Source: Lenzites betulinus
Taxonomy: Eukaryota > Basidiomycota > Agaricomycetes > Polyporales > Polyporaceae
DNA: 64,000 bases
Direction: 5' to 3'
Assembly (NCBI GenBank): GCA_022264855.1
Contig: JABYQU010000001.1
Location: 868,001-932,000, forward strand
Positions 1-11,154 of this stretch are shown piece after piece (the first letter of the stretch is position 1; each line of letters starts with the position of its first letter). The position numbers and the translations under genes were made by a program. The notes below the pieces were generated by a model that did no database searches, was not told the origin of the DNA, and saw only the letters and a list, made by a program, of their open reading frames with translations.

Positions 1-1037
1 GTGCACCGGGGTGCGCACGCCACCTATCATACAATCCCTCCTTAGTACGTGACATATCACAGAGAGAGTCGAGAGAGCCTACAAAGCTTGTGTGAGGGTG
101 CCGGTCCACTGGCGTCGTCTAACAGAACAAGCAGCCAACTTAGACTCAAGCGACGCGCAACCCGTTCTACGCCACATATGACATCAATGATTCACGCTCA
201 ATGATCGGCGCCTTCTTATACTCTAAACCTTACTTTGGAGATAAAGCGACCGGTACCGTTTCTTTTCTCCCATCTCTTTCTCTTCCTACCTCATGCATCT
301 CATCTATGAACGTCTGTACTCCGGCCTCTCGTCTCTTCCTGTGTCTTAGCTGCAGCTGCAAACACGCCGCGAAAGTTAGATCGCTGCGCTTATATTCTAG
401 CACGGGCGCTAAGTTCTACAGTAGCGCGCTATGGAGGACCATTCGCTCTGTTGCAAAACTTGGCAGGACGCTTTCACCTCATAGTTCACCATACCTGATA
501 CGTCCTTCCAATATTCATGGTCAGAACCTCAGCCAGAGTGCCGACGACTGCTGCATCATCGTGTAAGACTAAGTACTTGTGAGCGTTAACTCTGGTCAGC
601 TGAATAATACTGCATACTGATGCGGTCGCGTATAGCCCTGCACGTAAACAGGAAAAATGTGATTAGCATCGCCGGGGATGCAGCGGATATTTTGTGGAAG
701 GCAGCCTTGTATGCAGTCGCTACGCATGGCCATTTACATACCTCAGGCGATGCGCCGTGCGGGGCATTATGGGCGTCTGTTTGGCGTCTACTGTGACCGC
801 GTGCCATATTTGGACGCGCTATTGTTACGGCTCAGGCAAGAACAATGAACAACGCGTACGGCATCCGACCGAACACAATGGCCCATCTTCTCTCAAAAAC
901 ATGCAGCGGCCAGCCAGACAGCGACCGTCCCCCTCCGGGTCATCTCTCTCTTTTCCACGCCCCGTCCGTCGACGACCCCCATAGACTTTCCAGCACATCG
1001 TCGCTGGTCGACCTCCCCTTCAGCTCAACTTGCAGCA
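1..1037. other. Upstream region of the Prm1-like gene
   Basis: No convincing gene was found here. The last stretch before position 1038 is pyrimidine-rich, as is usual upstream of fungal start codons, so it probably holds the promoter and 5' leader of the Prm1-like gene. A 121-codon open frame at 201-566 is listed separately as a weak candidate because it ends in a CaaX-like tetrapeptide. Nothing else is recognisable. Confidence 0.5.
201..566 (+). CDS. Weak candidate small ORF ending in a CaaX-like motif
   Basis: This ATG-initiated frame of 121 codons ends in the residues DDCCIIV. The last four (CIIV) fit the Cys-aliphatic-aliphatic-X prenylation pattern. An internal Met at about residue 36 would give an 86-residue product. 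It is Ser-, Cys- and Leu-rich and matches no family I know. Basidiomycete pheromone precursors are short proteins with CaaX ends, and the next gene is a mating-type fusion protein, which is why it is recorded. However, a CaaX-like end is expected by chance in about one of several hundred random frames, there is no typical acidic processing motif, and no intron or promoter supports it. It is probably not a gene. Confidence 0.12.
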   Translation: MIGAFLYSKPYFGDKATGTVSFLPSLSLPTSCISSMNVCTPASRLFLCLSCSCKHAAKVRSLRLYSSTGAKFYSSALWRTIRSVAKLGRTLSPHSSPYLIRPSNIHGQNLSQSADDCCIIV

Positions 1038-4000
1038 ATGTCCCACGTCCCTCGCTCGAACTCCCCGCCCCCAGTCTACGACGCTCCTTCGAGGAATGCT
1101 TTTGGCACCACTCTCAGGCCATACCTCCAACTGCCACACCTCCTTTCTTTGACGTGGCTAGCTTATCCCATTCTTTCGCTCGTCTTCGTCGTCTTCAGGC
1201 TCCTGCTCTCTTCCGAGTCCGCTCAAGATGCCGTTGCGAGTGCCAAGAGCGAACTCCTCACCAGCTGCAAAGCTGCCGAACGCGCCGCTACTGGTGCTGC
1301 AAGCATGCCGCGCTACATGACGGCTGCGACAAACCAGCAGATCACTGACGCCGTGAACGACACGATGAACGCGGCCCGCGCCACAATGGTCCTCGCGCTC
1401 ACCATTATGGAGGCGATCATCAACTTTATCATCGACACCTACCGTTCCACATTTCTATGCTTTCTCGAGCTGGTCGTGCATGGTGCCTTGTCCATCCTTA
1501 TTGGCGCAGTGGACGAGGTCAGTCCACTGAAGCATGTCATGCTGTGCTTTTACACTGACGCCTTGTACAGTTTAACTCTTTCTTGACGAACACGTTCAGT
1601 TCTATTCGGACTAGCATCCAGAGTGATGTTAGTTCGGCAAACTCTGCTATCCAGACCGCGATCGGTGCTATCAACAAGATAAATCCGTTCGGGAACATCT
1701 CGGTGCCCCAATTCAGCATACCCAGTTTGTCGGCATTACAGAACGTCACGCTGCCGACGGACTTCGAGGATTCCCTGAAGAAACTGAACAGCTCGCTTCC
1801 CTCGCTATCAGACCTCAAGGACAAGGTTGACTCAATGTAAGTATCTTCTCGTACTTGGAAGGGCTTTGTGGATACTGAGGCCGTTATAGTGTTGACACAC
1901 CATTCGAGCTCGTGAAGAAGGATATCAACGATACATTCTTCGGGCTCACTTTCGATGTCAACGCGCTCCCCGTCCCTGCGCAGAACACGGTCACTTTCTG
2001 CGACCAGATGGATACCTCCGTCGTCGACGATCTCGGACGGGACCTGGTGAAGGCTGTCAAGATTGGCATCGTGATCATGATCATCCTCATCTTCCTCCTG
2101 GTCGCTGCGAACTGTGCGCTCGAATGGTACAAGTGGCGTACGATGAAGCAGCACTTCCAGCGCACGCGCGAGGCCTGGATGACGGACCCCGCCGTGCAGC
2201 ACATCACCTACACGAAGTCCAGTGGGCCTGTGGTGGACATGAGCGACCATAATCTTATGTGTCTGCAGGCGACCTCGGCCCATCCGATGCTCATGAAGCT
2301 CGCCAACAAGCTGTCGATCTGGCTTCACCTCAGTCCTTCGCAGTACATCCACCTGCAATGGTTTTTCCACTACGTCTTCCACCCTCCGGCGCTCGCATGC
2401 TTCCTCATCGGCTTCTTCGGTCTGCTCTCGGTCGAGCTCCAGCTTCTTGCCATCGGTCCAATCTCCGCGAAGTACTCCGAGCAGGCCACCAAGTCGGTGT
2501 CGGACTTCTCCAACCTCATCGCCACGTCCATCAACGCGAGCATGTACAACCAGTCTGCCGCCTACGCGAGCTCGATCAACGTGCGCGTCGACAGCGTCCA
2601 GTCCACGATCAACGACGGCCTCTTCGGCTGGGTGAACAGCACAACCACGACGCTCAACAACTCCGTCAACGCCTTTTACACGGACATCCAGGACGCCGTC
2701 GCGACCGTCTTCAACGGCACGGTGCTGGAGAGCCCCATGCAGGAGTTCATCCGCTGCCTGATCGGCTCGAAGGTCGACGCGGTCGAGAAGGCGCTCACGT
2801 TCCTGCACGACAACTTGCACGTTGACGTTCCGCGCGTGAACGACTCCGTGCTTGTGCTCTCGCCCGCCTCCGTCGACGAAGTTACGCAGCCGATCGCCCA
2901 GGCCGCAATCGGCGGCGGCAACGACGACAGCCAGAGCCTCCTCGGGCGCGTCATAACCGCCTACGTCGCGTCCCTCAAGAAGGAGCGCCTCATGTTCGGC
3001 ATCTTCATGGGCCTCTGGGCCTTCGTCGTCCTCATCGCGCTCGGGATCATCTTCTGGCACTCGTACGGCCGCGACATGCTCGAGGCCCGCCGCCGCCGCC
3101 GGTGGCAGCGCACTCAGCGTGCTGGCGGCGCACCGCTCAGCGCGGGCGCGGGCAGTCCTGGTGAGAAGACCATGCACGACGTGGAGAGATCCCAGGTGAA
3201 CCTACCGTCGTTTACGCCCATGCCGTCGCCGCGCCCGGGCCTGATCGAGTCCGTCCGGTACTCCCTCCGCGGGTCTGCACAGCAAACCCACGACGAGCAC
3301 CTGAAGGCTCCCCACCCACTCAGCATCCGCAGGCCCGAGTACGAGAAGAGCTGGGATAGCTTCCTCGACAACGCGAATGTCCCACCGGCACCCGCCCCTG
3401 CGCCGAAGGTGAGCGCGCCGCAGAAGCTGCTTGCGCTCGGCCGCAAGGCAATGCGCAAGGACGTGGTCGTCGCGCACGAATCTCCTGCTGTCCCCACTCA
3501 GACCGCCGAGGACTCCGCCAGTGGTCCTTGGTATAAGCGCGTGGCCGGCATGGTGTGGAAAACCAACGACCAAGCCCCTCCGACCCCCGAGAAGGACCAG
3601 CGGCGCGGCCGGAAGCGCAAGCTCCCCAACCTGTCCATTTCCACGGACCACTCCTCCATCCGCCGCGAAGGCCTGCCGATCATTGAGCGCACATCCCCGA
3701 GCGAGACCGCCGGCCCGACCACCGCCTGGTCCGCCTCCACCATGGACGCGCCCTCTCAACCCTGGGTTGGCGCAATCCAGCCCACGAAGCCCCCCGCGCT
3801 GCCCCCACGTCGCAACGCGAGCGTGCCACTCGACGTGGCCGCCGAATACGACGCCCCGCCCGCCCGCCGCGCCGTGATGCCCGTCCCCCTGCACCACGGA
3901 TTCGCATTCCCAGCGCCGACGCCCGCGCACGACGGACAGCACCTCCTCCCCGTTGCCCTCCCCACACGGCCTGCGCGCAAGCCCGTGCAGATCGACCCGG

Positions 4001-4203
4001 ACACGTCAACGCCCGTGACGCGCCTGCTCGCCACCAACCACGCACGCAAGTCCTCCCAGGCGGTGGACCCGTTCGTGACGCCCTTTGACGACGAGCACGC
4101 CGCGGCGGGGCTGAGCCCGACGAACCCGTTCGACACGCCCGGCGTGCCGGCGACGCCCGCGGGGCAGAGCATGCCTGCGAACCCGTTCGTCATGGCGCTC
4201 TGA
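1038..4203 (+). CDS. PRM1: Prm1-like plasma membrane fusion protein
   Basis: This gene encodes a multi-pass membrane protein of 1019 residues. Exons are 1038-1517, 1571-1836 and 1890-4203, with frame-preserving GT-AG introns. Prm1 acts at the cell surface during plasma-membrane merger of mating cells. Hydrophobic segments occur at about residues 32-57, 115-135, 300-322, 400-435 and 615-640. Between them lie long predicted extracellular loops with many N-x-S/T sites, the layout expected of Prm1. The last ~370 residues form a cytosolic Pro/Ser/Arg-rich tail, longer than I recall for yeast Prm1 (about 660 residues in all). The start was chosen as the first ATG before a Pro-rich N-terminus leading into the first membrane segment. 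A 546-codon antisense frame over exon 3 is a GC-driven shadow. Confidence 0.85.
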
Positions 4204-6401
4204 CACACGAACCGCGCACGATGCGTACGTCTTTCACGACTCTGAGGACTGTATCCATTTCCCTTTCCCCCGTTTCCGCTCACTGCACGCTGTTTTGGCT
4301 GTATCCGGACTCTCGCGCCCTCATCGATATCCGCTGTAGCACCTAGCTCTCCCCCACGCCTCACGTCTTGTGTATATCACTACCCGCACTGCCTTTAATG
4401 CGACCCTAGCGCCGCATGGTTACGGTACCCGTACATAGCTTAATCCGGTCGTTCGTTTGTCGGCGCCGCCCTGGTGATCGTCGACGGTCAGGCTGTTTCC
4501 CTGTTGACGTTATTGTATTATCACAACCCCGCAGCGTTGTTTGTTGGACTCAGCGTGTTGACACGCCTCGTGAAGTGAAAGGTCTCTTGCGGCGACGCAG
4601 TCACTTTGGGCTGGCCCGCAGCTCGGCGTTGTTCTGTCCGGAGGACATAGCCAACCCTGCGCGCCGTCTGGTCTGTTAGTTCATTTGCATGAGACTTGAG
4701 GCATAGCGGCGGATTACACAGACGACGACTTCAGGGCGCAAATAATCCGACTACGACTTGTCGTTCTTGGGATTGCCAGCTTGATTATGGCGGCGGTGGG
4801 CGTTCGGCAAAGGATCATGCGTCGCGACGGCGCCGCACGTTGAGTGCGCATTCACACGGACTCGCCGCAGCGGGCGTTGACACTGTCAGGCCAGTGAGAA
4901 CAATCTTTTCCGAGACGCTGAAACCGGGCTCCCAGATTTCTCGGGAAGTAAAATCTCAACACGACAATGTCAGTCACGGTATGCGTGGGTTGCAATTGTT
5001 GACTCAGACTTGCATGGTACTCACAGACTAGGTCCTTGTGAATCGCACCGTTAACAAGTAGCAGACGTAGTTCGCACAATACCGCCGCTATAGCTAGTCT
5101 CTTAGTGTAGTGTTGCCAAGGACTGTACAAGTGAGAAATGACGAAGTCTTCCCGGAGATCTCAGGCTGAGAGCGCACACAGTCTGGTCAGCCGGGCCCGG
5201 GGTGTGCAAGTCGGAGTGTTCCCCGACCCGTGTCCAAAGCTTCTGGCTCCAAAAGTTCTTGCAGAAGATACGCGAACTAGCATACTCAATGCGCAGTTTT
5301 TCGTAACGTTGACATCGTGGCCGTTCAAGTCACTGCGTGCCTCAGCGAGACGTACGCGTCACCTGCAGTGGAGTTGGGCGGTTACTAGTCTTTCGAAAAA
5401 TCGCCAATCAGGTGTGCTGCAGAATAGTCGCCGCTACATTATGCACATACTATACATCTTTCCGATAGACGTCAGAGCTAAGAAATATGAAGATCAGCCT
5501 TCAGCATCAATTGGACAAGAAGAAGAGACAGACTCACTGGGGTTTGCAGCAAAATGCGCTCCACCAAAAAAGAACAAAAAAAAGAACAAAAAAAACCAGA
5601 GAGAGAGAACGCCAGAGAACGACGCCGCACAGGCGTTGTCGGCGTTTGCCGGACCTACGCATGGCTGTGCAGTCTTAGATCTCAGATCAAATCAGCCACC
5701 TCGGAGTTTGGCAGATTGAAAATATCCAACGTTGAGCAGCTTTGAGCCTCTTGAGAGAACGCCTTCGACGCGCTCAAGGACGTCGGTCTAGCCTATACAC
5801 GGCGGCTTCTGGGGACACAGATATCAGAACCTGGAAGAACATCTAGACTTCGGCTAGATCTCCGCAAAACACAGCCTACAAACGACTTACGACATTGCTA
5901 TCTGACTCCGTGCTGCGTTGTTAGCTCAAGCTGCTGAACTTGAAGCACTATCAGTTTCGGGGCTCCCTCGCCCATGGAATAGAGTCGACCACCGAAGCCC
6001 AATATCTGATGACCAGGCACAACACTTGCTTACTGGGCCCAAGGCTTCGATTATCCATGGCGTCTTCCTCACGCCAAGGGCCTGATGGCGGTGGGTAGTA
6101 GGCCACGGAATGCCCGTCAAAGACTAGACAATACTTGTATCAGGCAAATGGAATCCGGCACCAACGTTACTCCTTCCTGTCACATCGGAGGTGCACCGGG
6201 TGCACCTCGAGGCATCGTTGTTCTGCTCCGCCCACATCGGCGTTCGATCGATGGAATCACTGACTTGCTAAATATGCGCGGCTCGCCTGAGGAGCGATGT
6301 ACTATAAAGACCATGGCATCGATTAGATGGTAGCCTGACCAGGGCCGTGCAATCCACCAGCGCTGCACCTCGTACCTCACCTATCCCGCTTACCGTACAG
6401 C
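4204..6401. other. Intergenic region between the Prm1 and glycosyltransferase genes
   Basis: No gene can be supported in these 2.2 kb. The longest frame (5138-5719, 193 codons) runs through an A-rich low-complexity stretch and resembles nothing known. The final part, just before 6402, is the likely promoter and leader of the glycosyltransferase gene. An adenine-rich tandem motif at 5566-5595 is listed separately. Confidence 0.5.
5566..5595 (+). repeat. A-rich short tandem motif
   Basis: The sequence is a run of six A, then GAAC, eight A, GAAC and eight A: three imperfect copies of an A(6-8)GAAC unit. A GAGA-rich stretch follows directly. It is simple-sequence DNA, probably of slippage origin. 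A rigid A-tract with a nucleosome-excluding effect is possible but not shown. Confidence 0.8.
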
Positions 6402-8398
6402 ATGGCGACCAAACACATTGTCATCGTCCCGTTCCAGGGAATAGGTATGTTTTCCGATTCCCGTCGTTCGATCTAAGGCTGATAAACACACCATAGGCCA
6501 CGTTCGCCCTCTCTGCACGCTCGCAGCCCGTATTGCGAAGCTCCGTCCCTCTGTTACCGTAACCTTCTTCACGGTAATCATGCTATTCGACATCGCCAAG
6601 GCGGAGATTTCACGCAGCTTCGAGGACGGGGACGAGGCCGCCAGCCGCGTGCGCATCATCAGTCTCCCTCAGCATGAGAACCCGATGATATCTGCGGTAT
6701 ACGAGGACGCGTTCGTGGATGCATGGGCGAAGATACTCGCGAAGGAGCCCATCACCTGTGCGAAGACGGGTGTAGTATATCAGCCTCTCGCCATCACGCC
6801 CAAGCAAGTCATCTTGGATGTACGTTTCCTCTACCGGTGGGGGTGGTGTAACAATATGATTCATTGTCGCGCAAACAGTTCTTTGCACCTAGGTGCCACG
6901 CAGCCGTTCGCCAGGCGACCCCCGATGTGAAAATACACACTTGGTATCCTAGCGCGGCGTATAGCGGATTCTACCTCTTCGGTCCTGAGAGCCTGGGCGG
7001 ACGGGGCAGCCTTCTTCCCAAGGCTACCGAAGAGGCTGCAGCAACGGGGAAGCCCTTCGATGTAGCGGCTGCCGAGGTGTGTAGACGCATGCGGTGTTCA
7101 CTATTTACCGGGTTGACATTCATATGCCCGCCCTAGATCTTCGGAAAGATTGAGAACAAGGTCGTTAGGGTACCTGGGCTCCCTCCCATGTACGATTACG
7201 AGTACTACCCTCAGATCGTAAGCGAAATCTCTGCTTTGCGGTTGATCAGGTGGCTGACGTGTCGTTTCAACAGATGCCCCTCCCTCCTCCGCTCGTTGGC
7301 AACTCCTTCATCAAAGCGCACGAGTATGTTTCCTCTATTTCTCAACTAGTGGAATCTAGTATTAATGCTGACTGCTACAGGCTCCTATTGAAAACGGACG
7401 GTGTGCTCTCCATGAGCCCCGCCGATCTCGAGCCCGAAGGTGCAACCGCCGCATTCCGCGAGTGGTTTAGAGGTCTCGGGAAACAGGTGTACTTTACCGG
7501 CCCACTTGTTCCTGATGGGAAGAAGGCGGACACTGCAGAGGAGAGCGTATCCCCCATCGCACAGCAGATCAGCACTTTCCTGGACCGCCAGCTGCAAGAG
7601 AAGGGCAAACACTCCGTGCTCTACGTGAGTCTTAACCAAGTACATGGCGCGCATACCGATGTACAATATTCGAAAACAGATCTCCTTCGGCTCGATGTTC
7701 TTCCCCCTGGACCCTCAGGTTTTCGCCGCCTTCCTTGAGGTCGTCATGGAATTGAACATCCCCTTCGTAAGCCCCATACTGCTCTCTTCTGCGCAGCCAT
7801 CACCAATGCCGATCACGTGCATTCGTAGATTGTCTCCCACCCATCCCCCTTCGCCGTCTTCTCCGACGAGCTGAAGAAGAAGGTCGAAGAGTACCACAAC
7901 GGCCTCTTCTCCCCTTGGTCCCCCCAACAGACCCTGCTCCATCACCCCGTCAGTCGATTCCGCTGCCTGCTGAGTATTGTCTCGTAGCGCTAACCCACAC
8001 AATTGCCACAGGCCACCGGCTGGTTCCTCAGCCACGCCGGCTTCAACGGCACGCTCGAGGCGATCCACGCCGGCGTCCCGCTCATCTGCTGGCCCTTCCT
8101 CGGGGACCAGCCCGTGAACACGATCGTGCTAACGGAGACGTACGGCGCGGGCTATGAGCTGCTCGAGGTGCGCACGGGCGAGGGCCTCCGCCCGATCTTC
8201 CGCTCCGACTACACGCCGACTGGCACGCTCGACGCGGTGCGGGCGGAGGCGCGCGACGTGCTCCAGCGCGCGTTCGGCGAGGACGGGGTGGGCCGCCGCG
8301 CGAAGATGCTGGCGCTGAAGGCGCGTGTGGATAAGGCGTGGGAGAAGGGTGGGGCGTCCCACACGGACGTAGAGGCGTTCCTGGACACTTTACAGTGA
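6402..8398 (+). CDS. UDP-glycosyltransferase (GT1 / UGT family)
   Basis: The product is a 510-residue cytosolic glycosyltransferase that would move a sugar from a UDP-sugar onto a small lipophilic acceptor. The acceptor is unknown. Nine exons fit: 6402-6444, 6497-6819, 6879-7076, 7137-7217, 7274-7323, 7381-7624, 7680-7766, 7829-7948 and 8012-8398. The N-terminus has the GT-B pattern, with a hydrophobic strand (HIVIVPFQGIGHVRP) whose His is in the usual catalytic position. The C-terminal donor-binding motif is clear in the last exon, at about residues 385-420 (FLSHAGFNGTLEAI, then PLICWPFLGDQ). The middle carries a FGPESLGGRG motif seen in fungal family members. There is no signal peptide. It is flanked by Prm1 and a convergent peptidase gene, so the context gives no pathway. 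Confidence 0.88.
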
Positions 8399-8703
8399 GC
8401 GTCGACGCATATGTAGGTGAGAACAATGCAGATCTGGGATGGTAGCTATAGGGCACGAGCTTGTGTTCTGTTGTTGTAGGATATGGAAACTTAAATGTAT
8501 CGATGTTCAAGTGGATATGATAGTCAATCATGCAACATTACCTGGACCAAGTGTACACCAAAGCTTGAGGATAGACGGAGATAGAGCATGTGTTTCGATA
8601 TCCTTCCAACAACACATAGTATAGCGTACACCAAGCGCGACTAGATAGGCACTGTCCCGTTAATCCACCTGACAAATCTTCCCAACCAAACCCTCGGAAC
8701 GCC
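8399..8703. other. Convergent 3'-3' spacer
   Basis: These 305 bases separate the stop codons of the glycosyltransferase (+) and the bleomycin hydrolase (-). They hold both 3' untranslated regions. No gene, repeat or RNA is visible. Confidence 0.6.
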
Positions 8704-10571
8704 TCAAGCCAGGGAGCCCTGCCGCCACACACAGTCAGGAACACGAACTCTCTGATGAGCCCCAGAATCAAGAATACTACTCACCATGGGGTCCCACGAG
8801 GGCAGCGTCTGCGCCTCGCCCTTGTCGAACACCGCGACAAGGTCCTTGGGCGCGAGCGTCCGCGGCACGACGACCTGGTACACGAACTGCTCGAACCACG
8901 CGTCGCTCATGACGAAGTACCCGCGCTCGCCCGCGGTCTCGCCCCACGAGTTCTCGACCTTGTAGCGTGTGGGGCGGCCAGCGGCGTCGAGGTGCACGCC
9001 CGAGATCACCATCGCGTGCGTCATCGAGGATTCGCTCGTGCGCAACCGGTCCGCCTTCGTCAGGCCGAACTTGATGTCGAACGCCGCCTGGAAAGGTGCG
9101 GGAATCAGCCAATGTGCGGGGAAAGTCGCGGTGGCTGAGAAGCACAAACCTCGTATTCGAACAATCCGGTGTCCATGATGCCTGCTACGCGGTCGGAAAA
9201 CTGGCCGACGTCGCAACCGAAGAAGACTGGCTGGCCAGCCTTGATCTGCTTCACGACCGCCTGCTTCAGGTTCTCGATCTCGGTGTTGACGTCTAGAAAG
9301 CGGACTGGGTATGAGAATCGGGAAGCACGCATGCGAACTTAAATGCGCACAGAGTACGGGGCGAGCTCCCCAGATGTTACCAAGCTTGTCAACGGTGTAG
9401 AGCTCGCTGTACGCGTTGCGCGGGTCGTTGATGAGCGAGAAAGAGTCCGCAGGCTGTGAACGCTGTCAGCTCGATGCTCATTTCGCAGGCAGAGTGCGGA
9501 AACTGACCGAGTACTTGTCGTACGCGAACGCCTTGTAGAACTCCTTCGGCGTGCCAGTCCACGTTCCCGGCTTCCCGTCCTTGTCGTAGTAGTCCCAGCT
9601 GAGCTTGTCGTCCGGCCGCGGCGGCACGCCGAGCGTCGCGCTCATCACGACGTATACCTCCCTCAGGAGCTCCTCCTTCTTCGACCTGAGCGTGCGCAGC
9701 GCAGCGTCGGCGCTGATCGCTGGGTCAGCGCGGAGAGACTTCGAGAGGGAGCGCAGGATGAGCGCGTGCTCGCGGAGCTTCGTCTTGAGCAGCGTGTTGA
9801 CCGGGCCCGAGAGCGAGGAGTGCAGCGACTCGGGGTACAAGGGTTGCGGGATGACACCGTAGTTCTGAGAGTAGTAAAAAGGCGAAAGTCAGTCGCGTGG
9901 CGGGAGGGGAAGCGCGAAGTGAATATACCTCAAGCAGGTTGACGGCCATGTCCCACTGGCCACCGTCACTGATGAGCTCGTCCGCAAGGTAGTACACAAG
10001 GCGGTCATCGACGGGCAGGTCGGCGTTCTCGATAGAAAGCTCAAGGTAGTAGTTCGACTTGTTCAGCTTGTCCCAGAAGAACAGGTACGACTGCATATTG
10101 TCGTCAGCATGCATTCCACTAGGCCGGATTTGGGCAATCAGGCGGTACCTGCGACAGCTGGAATTCCGCCAAATTGAGTTTCTTCATGACGTTGTACCGC
10201 AGAACATTGGTGGTCGCGAAGAGCCAGCATCGGCCAGAGCTCTTCTGGCTGGTGATCGGGGAGGTCTTGAACTCCAGCTCGGTGTTGAAGACGTGCGCGT
10301 CCGCAATGCGCGCGGAGCGCGAGGTGAGCGTCTCGCGAATGTTAGTGTGGTTGAGAATGGTCCGCGCGAGCTGGAGCTTGGGGGACTGCGTGACGGCGTC
10401 CTCCCACGCATCGACGTTGGCAAGCGAGAGTGCGCCGTCAGCCGAAAGCGGCGCATTGAGATTGAGTTGTGTAAGTGATTGCGCGAGCTCGCGCGACACG
10501 TAGGACGTCTTCTCAGACTCGCGCTCCTCGGCGCGTTCTGGCTGGCTGGTCTTGGATGGTGCGGACCCCAT
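8704..10571 (-). CDS. Bleomycin hydrolase, C1B cysteine peptidase
   Basis: This is a cytosolic papain-like peptidase of the Gal6/Blh1 family with 495 residues. Exons on the minus strand are 10571-10149, 10090-9929, 9864-9508, 9453-9381, 9304-9150, 9087-8785 and 8718-8704. The catalytic Cys115 lies in SSGRCWLFAT, His414 in MTHAMVISG and Asn436 in VENSWGE, so the triad is complete. The C-terminus WDPMGSLA matches the family's arm that reaches into the active site and makes it an aminopeptidase. The N-terminus MGSAPSK fits an N-myristoylation signal. Two oddities were seen. The last intron (8784-8719) is 66 nt, in frame and without a stop. The exon 4/5 junction is also uncertain: a canonical splice drops eight residues (encoded just after 9381) that relatives keep. 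Confidence 0.9.
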
Positions 10572-11025
10572 AGTTGTTTGTGACTTGGCACTCAAGGTGG
10601 TCGTTGGAGGAGGAGGGGAGGGGGTAGCGACTCGAGACGACCGCGATAAGTGTATGATGTATACTATTTGTGGCGTATCATGGCTGCCGTGTGCCGGCGG
10701 GCCCTCGCCGCTTCATAAGCTGAGGATAGCGAATTATAGGAATGTCCTAATAGCCAGCGCGAGCATGATGGTGTTGCCTGTGCATGCGGGTGTCCGTCCG
10801 TGGTGGGAGATTGGCGATAAATCCGTTCACGCTCATTGGCCAATCGCGCCGAATCATTCCCTCGCCAGATGGCGACTAGCTGAGGCGCCCGATACGTAAC
10901 ATCGCGAGCGCCGGCGACTGAGGAGGTCCTTCGAAAGTGAATACATCGTTCGTATATGTTCTTGCTCCGATGAGGACCTCATCGGACGCTGAAGGCATGA
11001 ATGGTGTCATTTCGAGCCTTCAGAG

Positions 11026-11154
11026 TAAGCAACCAAACGATGCAAACCTCATGCTTGACGAGGTGTTTTAGCGGCGGCGGCGGACATGAATCATGCCGCA
11101 GGCCAAACGTCGCTAAGTAGCCTGAAGTAGCGATCTTCGTTTGGCGGTTGCTTA
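11026..11154. repeat. Imperfect inverted repeat
   Basis: The sequence TAAGCAACCAAACGA at 11026-11040 is matched in inverted orientation at 11137-11154 (TCGTTTGGCGGTTGCTTA), with a three-base insertion in one arm. The arms are about 100 bases apart. It could form a hairpin or be the remnant of a very short inverted-repeat element. No target-site duplication was identified. Confidence 0.45.

Noticed and set aside
1537..3177. 546-codon minus-strand frame over the Prm1 gene
   Set aside because: It mirrors GC-rich third positions of the real exon, has no domain and no ATG-proximal signals; it is an antisense shadow.
5138..5719. 193-codon plus-strand frame
   Set aside because: It runs through an A-rich tandem motif, has no recognisable domain and no splice-consistent extension.
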